Shown here: in pieces, positions 58,219 to 64,000 of the stretch | Layout: every line of letters begins with the position of its first letter | How positions within the stretch are numbered: position 1 is the stretch's first letter | Source of the DNA: Acytostelium subglobosum LB1 | Lineage: Eukaryota; Evosea; Eumycetozoa; Acytosteliales; Acytosteliaceae | NCBI RefSeq assembly: GCF_000787575.1 | Contig: NW_012236523.1 | Location: 993,854-1,057,853 of the forward strand | Direction: 5' to 3' | DNA length: 64,000 nt | Translations under genes and position numbers: made by a program | The notes under the pieces: model-generated | Told to the model about the DNA's origin: nothing | The model's input: the letters and a program-made list of their open reading frames with translations, nothing else | Database searches by the model: none

Positions 58219-60857
58219 ATGAAGGAATTATATCTATCTAAATATTACACATTGTTGTTTATTGTTCTACTGTCATCATTGTTGTATAGTAGTAGTGTGT
58301 CCTCTACTCCTTTGGATTCACCATCCGTAACCACTGTAAGTACCCTAACGATCAATCGTTTTTGGCTATAACTAACTTGTATTCTCTACCTAGTTTGCAA
58401 TCGATTGGAATGAGACATTTGGTGTCCAGTACCTCAACAAAGATGTAAGATAGTTAGAAAGATTGTTGTGATGATTGAAGAGGATCTGACGATAATTTTT
58501 CATTTAGGTTGCATTGATATTGGATAACAATGGAGTAGTTTGGCGATCTGAGGATGGAGGTATCCTCTGGGATAAGGTTAAGGACATTGGTGTGGTTCGC
58601 CAAGACCTTATTGTTGATCAAACAAACAAGTCAAATGTAAAGTGTTGATCAATCATAGAGGATTATGATCGTCATCAAAATAGTCTAACATCAATCAATC
58701 TATCAATCAATCAATAATAATTAGATAATGTTCCGTGGCTCAGATAACTCTGGAGACACATCACTCTTTATTTCAAACGACTATGGACTGTCATTCAAAA
58801 ATGTGACAGTTCCATCAAAGGTGTTCTCCTACATTGTTCCAAACATGTGGAAGTCAAAGTACCTGTTGGGCCAGGCTGGACACTCTGCATACCTGTCCAA
58901 AGACTTTGGTGAGACATGGTCATTGGTATTCAACAACCAATTGGTCCGATCAATTATGTGGGATCCATTGCAGAATGCTCAGGGCTCATCTCAGACAGCT
59001 ATATTTGCCATCCTTCAGAAGGAGAAGATGCAATTTGTCTACTCGGAGGACTTTGGTAAAACATTCAACATGTTGGTTAATGGTGCTCAGGACATGACCT
59101 TCACCGATAGCTTCATCTATGTTGGTGCCTATGATCAGGCACTAGGTGGTTCCAACCTCTTTGTCCGAAACAACATCCAACCTGCCAACACCAAGTTACA
59201 AGGATTTGTAATGTGTGACTTCCCATTTGGAGATGACATTCAACCAAATGTAAGTTGATTACAAGTGACGACATTTAAGATCTAGTCCACAACACTAACA
59301 TATATATTTCTACTATAGGAGTACAAGATCATTGATGATAGCTCTGGCGCTATATGGCTTGGAATTCAAATGAAGAGAGCCGATAGGTTTGGAAGCGTCT
59401 ATGTGTCTGACTCGAGTGGAGGAAAGTTCACTTTGTCAAAGGAGCGCATATCTCTTATGTCAGAGTACGACTTCGCACCATTCTATGGCCTCAAGGGGGC
59501 ATACGTAGCCAACCAAGTGACCACCGGTACCAACATTCAGACAATTGTCACTTATGACAATGGTGGCAAATGGTCCAACTTTGATCCACCCACAGACTCT
59601 CGTCCACAAAAGGGCAGTTCATTGAACTTCTACGGCATTTCCACGTACCTTGATGTCAAGAAGCAATACGGTCCATTCTATTCCACCGAGAATGCAATTG
59701 GTATCTCCATCGCAACTGGAACAGTTGGAAAGTCACTATCATTTGACACACCGGCAGCAAAGATCAAGACCTTTATCTCTAGGGATGGTGGAAAGAACTG
59801 GGTGTCAGTCTATGATGGACCAACTATCTATGAGATTGGCAACCGTGGTACCATTATCCTCTTGGCCAACTGCTCTGATGAGACCAATCAATTATCGTAT
59901 TCCTTGCATCAAGGTAGGAAGGACTCATTCATGGATCTCAAGCTCTCCGAGACATCGTACGACATCAAGAACATCATGACCGATCCAGATTCAGCATCGA
60001 CCAAGTTTGTTGTCATGGCCTATGACAATGATGCCAACCAAGGTTTGATCTTTGGTGTTGACTTTACCTCTTTGAGACTACCAGAGTGCAGTGATGATGA
60101 CCATGAGAACTTCACTACTCCATCGATTCTTGGACACACGACGACCTTCACCAGAGTTAAGCAAGATTCAGAGTGTTTCCAAACGAAGGAGTTACCAGGT
60201 CAGAGCACTCAAATGTTGAACTGCACCACTGACGACTATGAATGCGATATTGGATATGTCCAAGCATCACCAGACGGAGCTGACAAACTTGTTTGTGCAC
60301 TACAGAAGGACTTCACTCAACCATCATATCCACCAGAGTGGTGTCCACCAGGTTCTCAATATTATATCACCAAAGGGTATGTCATCAAATCAATCATTGA
60401 TTGTTATATATTAATCTAACATAATCATCATTTCCGTTATATAGATATAGAAAGATTGCTTCTGATCTTTGTATCGAGGGTGTTTCCTCGCAGTACGAAC
60501 CTACTTGGGTAAATTGTGGAGGCTCACCTTCCTCGGGCTCAAGCTCACATGGATGGGTCGCTGCACTGGTCATCCTGTTGGCACTTGCGATTGGAATTGT
60601 TGGAGGAGCATTCTATCTACACAGGAACCCCGATGTCAAGTTGAATTTCTATCGCAAGGTTGGAATCATCAAGGAGTTCAAGTACAGCACATTGGGTATC
60701 AGACCAAACTCATTGGCTGATGACGAGTTTGGTATTGAAGATGACGATGCTCATATCATCAACGATGACGGTATGTTGTTGAATATTCAATCAATTTAGT
60801 ACTTTGCTGACCATCATAAAATCATTTCTAGACCTTCGATTAGATGATGAGTTCTAA
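58219..60857 (+). CDS. Sortilin/VPS10-domain sorting receptor
   Basis: Seven exons (58219-58335, 58394-58444, 58508-58636, 58725-59249, 59319-60376, 60445-60770, 60832-60857) give 743 residues. A signal peptide (LLFIVLLSSLLYSSSVSS) leads a VPS10 ten-bladed propeller with Asp-box-like repeats (SEDGGILW, SNDYGLSF, SKDFGETW, SRDGGKNW). A Cys-rich module follows (CSDDDHENF to WCPPGSQYY). One transmembrane helix (VAALVILLALAIGIVGGAFYL, about 663-686 region) precedes a tail of about 57 residues rich in Asp/Glu that ends LRLDDEF. Such receptors carry hydrolases from Golgi to endosome, with acidic tail motifs read by GGA/retromer adaptors. The frame is intact. Confidence 0.93.
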
Positions 60858-60989
60858 ATGAACATAATCCAAGTAAGAACCATTCAGCTCCAGTGTACAT
60901 CCAAACAAATAATAACATTCAAACTTAATATATTATATCGACATTAATATTTTTATTTATTATTTATTATATATTTAATTTAATTCTAT

Positions 60990-61568
60990 TTAACTTGATT
61001 GACAATGTAGTCTACTTGAAGTGAAATGACCTTTATCATTGATGCATGAGCTATTTAGATCAAACTGTTGTAGTTCACCATTTCCAGAGCATGCGACTCG
61101 GTCGTCAAACACAGTCTGTGAGATGGTAGTGGAGTTGCACGTCAATTGTGAGCCACCAAAGCATATGGCCGATGGTTGGACGTAGAGATTGGCAGGATCA
61201 CCCTCACAGTTGGTATTGTAATAGATTGCCTTTACAATTGAACCACTTGGTAATACAAGTGTACTCATACAGCTTAGTTTCTCGTTGATGTCGTCCAGAC
61301 ATTGACCAGTGGGCACAGAGTATTTATCCACTAGATCTCCAGTGCAGTTGGCTGTTGTATAAAGGTTATAATATACTTTGGAGTGAGTTGGATCACATGT
61401 CATACTGACACCATTCTTGCAGGCACCATTGACTATATAGTTCAGAGGTGATACGGTGTGAGATAGATCGCATGGTTCACTAAATATATATGATGTTGAG
61501 TTGACCGATGATAACTGTATCAACATTAACATAATGACACTTAAAACTATTACTGCTATAGTAGACAT
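60990..61568 (-). CDS. Secreted Cys-rich dictyostelid protein
   Basis: A single exon of 192 residues if translation starts at MSTIAVIVLSV, chosen because it places a strong signal peptide (VIMLMLIQLSSVNS) at the very N-terminus; an upstream in-frame ATG would add 19 polar residues. The mature part has about a dozen Cys and several N-glycosylation sites (NCTG, NSTT, NSSC). Two similar halves are visible (VYYNLYTTANCTGD and AIYYNTNCEGDP), suggesting an internal duplication. No enzyme motif was recognised; an extracellular or matrix role is likely. It is convergent with the sortilin-like gene. Confidence 0.7.
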   Translation of the reverse strand: MSTIAVIVLSVIMLMLIQLSSVNSTSYIFSEPCDLSHTVSPLNYIVNGACKNGVSMTCDPTHSKVYYNLYTTANCTGDLVDKYSVPTGQCLDDINEKLSCMSTLVLPSGSIVKAIYYNTNCEGDPANLYVQPSAICFGGSQLTCNSTTISQTVFDDRVACSGNGELQQFDLNSSCINDKGHFTSSRLHCQSS

Positions 61569-62675
61569 ATTATTTGTTTGTTCTTTCTTTGTTGTTGTTG
61601 GTATGATTGATTGATTGTTGATCAATTGGAAATGTCGATAGACATACTACTTTGGATGATCAATCCAACCTGGAGCAACCTACATCCCCAGACAGTCAAT
61701 CGGTCATACGACTAGAGAGGAACGGACAACCAGCGTATCATCTCAATGACAAATCAAATAAATTTGTTACCTTATTAGTGTCTGTTTATCTGTCTCTCAG
61801 TCTGTCTGTCTTGTGCTCGCTCGCTGATAGTGATCAATTACTTTAAATACACACATAAAGGGGTGATGTTAGAGTGTGTGTGAGTGATGTAGCATCGAGA
61901 TCGACACCTTTAAAGAATACAATGTGGTGTATTTAGTGTGATGACAAATAGAGTAATAGTGAGCGTGAGAGATAGTGAGACAGAGGAGAATTGAATTCAG
62001 AGTCAATCATATAACTTCATTATTACCCATTACTCAACCAAATAGTTATAACTACTGGTCAAACAGTCAGCTTTGAGTCATGTCCACTCATGGTCTTCTT
62101 GGTGACCAAAGCGATGACACCAAACCGGTCCGTTCGCAGTCTAAAGGTATCTCAATGCAAGGCCCCATCTCCACATCATCAGGAAGATCCTGCGAATGGG
62201 AAAGAACTTTATTCAGAGAAAGGTGTCCGGACCTTGGACGATGGTGGGTGATGACAATCAAAAAGGTCATTGTGATAGATACAGAGATCTATCATCAACA
62301 GGAGGGCCTGGGCACGGACCACCCATTCACCTGACACCGAACAGAAGATATTTATTTTTTTCATCCTGATTGGCGGTTGGGGCACCCTCAAGGTGGCGAT
62401 GATGAGGCATTCCATCAACGGATCATAACCACAATGATGTTGTCGTTGATTTTTAATAATTATTTTTTTACAACAATACCTGATTTGATTTGGTTTGATG
62501 ATGATGATGACATTGTTATAAATAACTCACAGAGTCAGAGTGACAGTAATTCAGTTGGATCGTCGTGTCGTCTGTTTGTTTAGATCTTTTTCAATCATTC
62601 TTCTTAACGTTCAACAAATAATATCTATCATCTTATCTTTCTCCACACTTTATTTATTTGTATTATTACAACAAC
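61569..62675. other. Divergent intergenic region
   Basis: No gene is supported; short open frames (for example 62080-62334) lack coding character. Sequence includes GT/GA-rich stretches near 61860-61990 and a poly-T/poly-A rich zone near 62440-62480. Confidence 0.45.
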
Positions 62676-64000
62676 ATGACGTCAGTTCTCGTTGAATACA
62701 TCAACGATGGAGAGGCTGGAAGAGGTAAGTTAGAACTTTTAAAAACAAAAATGCATCAATCACTCACACACATCACTTCAATGATCATCTTAAGATGGAC
62801 AAAATGGACACAGTGGAAGCAATGGTATGTCCGATGGTGCTTCCGGTTCCAATGGTGGAAATGGTTCAAAGGGTGAGAGAGGTACCAATGCTGGTACCAT
62901 CGATGTTCAACTATATTCCACTCCTCAGAACCAGATCATGTTGCAAGCCAACTTTGGTGCAAATGAGAGGTATGTGTAACATATTCATCATACTTGATTG
63001 ATTGATTGATTGACTGACTTTATGTTTAGATCAAGAGGTTTCCAAAAGACCGATGTTATGACCTTGGGCAATGCAAAGAACCAGTTGGTGCTCAGCTCAA
63101 GGGGTGGTGACGGAGGTCATGGTGGTGCCGGTGGAAACGGTGGTAATGGTGCACAAGGCTATCGTGGAAGAGATGCCTCTAGAAGCAGCTCTGGTACCGA
63201 TGGTGGTCCAGGTGGTAATGGTGGTCATGGAGGCAATGGTGCCGATGGAGGTAACTCTGGTAGCGGTGCCAACACCACCATTCACAACAGTGAGCCCGAC
63301 ATGGATCTTCTGATGGTGCTCAAGCAAAGAGTTGGTAACACAGCAGCCGGTAACCCAGGTCACGGTGGTTCGCGTGGTGCCGGTGGCTACGGAGGTGATG
63401 GAGGTTGGGGTGGTTCATCCTACTCCTGGTCCGAGGAGCGTTACTACACCGACAGTGAGGGCAACCAGTGCTCAACATCAGAGTCATTTACCAACCCAGG
63501 TGGTTACAATGGTCCATCCGGTTCGAATGGTTCAGATGGCCACTCTGGAAGTGATGGTCATTCAGGTGCCGATGGTGCCTTCACCATCAGTCTCAAGATG
63601 AACAATGGTCAAGTGTTCCAATATCGCTCACCATACAACCTCGAGGTCAAGAAGATCGACTACTGCGACACCATTGGTTATGGCATCATTGAGCCAGACT
63701 CTGATGTCAACCTGTCCGTTACACATACCAATGTTGGAGGCATGCCCACACCCTCCGTCCAGACCATCCACTCGTACGTCTCAAACAATGAGTGGGTTGT
63801 CTGTGAGATCAACAACAGAGTGCCAATGAAGAAGTGGATCAACTCCGGAGAGACCACTGCATTGACCCGTCCCATCGTCTACCACGTCAAGGACTTCCGT
63901 CAGCAGTTCCCCCTCCCCAGAGAGCCATGGACATCCGTCGGAAAGATGGAGCATCAGGCATTGGTCGAGCGTGTCAATCAGACATTCGCCAACGTTGCCA
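62676..64000 (+). CDS. Collagen-like Gly-X-Y repeat protein, 3' end beyond window
   Basis: Three exons seen (62676-62724, 62795-62969, 63030 to window end), at least 398 residues and open at the edge. After MTSVLVEYINDGEAGR come Gly-X-Y triplets (DGQNGHSGSNG, GSKGERG), then a strand-rich segment (AGTIDVQLYS). A second Gly-rich block follows (GGDGGHGGAGGNGGNG), then a third (SGSNGSDGHSGSDGHSG-like units), then a non-repetitive domain from about 63580 with VKKIDYCDTIGYGI. No signal peptide is seen. Proteins with this Gly-rich opening are frequent in dictyostelids with no set function. Codon bias is strong, suggesting high expression. Confidence 0.8.

Noticed and set aside
62080-62334. 84-residue open frame left of the collagen-like gene
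   Set aside because: No motif, no codon bias like its neighbours, and overlapping minus-strand frames of equal quality.

Overview
The window is nuclear DNA of a dictyostelid social amoeba (Amoebozoa). The evidence is dense short-intron genes (introns mostly 60-100 nt, GTAAGT or GTATGT to AG), poly-Gln and poly-Asn tracts, A-rich sequence before start codons, and families typical of the group: copine, CBM49 cellulose-binding protein, FNIP/F-box-like protein and a collagen-like Gly-X-Y protein. Coding GC is clearly higher than in Dictyostelium discoideum, so a genus such as Cavenderia, Heterostelium or Acytostelium is a better guess; the species is not established. A 100-N gap at 45304-45403 shows this is a draft scaffold, so frameshifts at short repeats may be sequencing errors.

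Layout. 0.5-10.5 kb: B-box/Kelch protein, ribosomal protein eL33, a candidate non-coding RNA, COPII coat Sec31, a secreted CBM49 protein and a glutathione S-transferase. 10.9-24 kb: tRNA-Lys(CUU), DEAD-box helicase DDX49/Dbp8, a copine, GPI mannosyltransferase PIGB, an akirin, a USP22-like deubiquitinase and an AMMECR1 protein. 24-31.6 kb: a large DHH-CBS-nucleotidyltransferase fusion, an AIRIM/C1orf109-like protein, a type I glutamine synthetase, the ubiquitin-like modifier Hub1/UBL5 (five exons, one of 18 nt) and a small low-complexity protein. 31.8-37 kb: porphobilinogen deaminase convergent with cobalamin-dependent methionine synthase. 37.4-45 kb: a long F-box-like gene with an in-frame TGA and a possible 3' frameshift, then an ERCC6L/PICH-like SNF2 helicase.

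45.1-49.7 kb is a block of different style: duplicated C-tract repeats around the gap, a partial gene, and a Myb-like plus WD40 gene whose introns lack the CAAT tetranucleotide repeats common elsewhere. 49.8-53.5 kb holds the 40S export factor LTV1 and an ArfGAP with a Met/Asn/Gly repeat tail. 53.5-56.1 kb is the most notable object: an apparently intact Tc1/mariner-type DNA transposon with about 81-bp inverted ends and TA flanks, carrying two divergent spliced genes, a DDE transposase and an unknown 211-residue accessory protein. The window ends with an unknown small protein, a sortilin-like VPS10 receptor, a secreted Cys-rich protein and the 5' part of a collagen-like gene.

Several genes fall into shared themes: ribosome biogenesis (eL33, DDX49, LTV1, AIRIM-like), secretory and endosomal traffic (Sec31, ArfGAP, sortilin, PIGB) and chromatin or splicing (USP22-like, akirin, ERCC6L, Hub1). 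No operon-like co-regulation is implied. Gene models were spliced by hand from splice consensus, reading phase and family knowledge.
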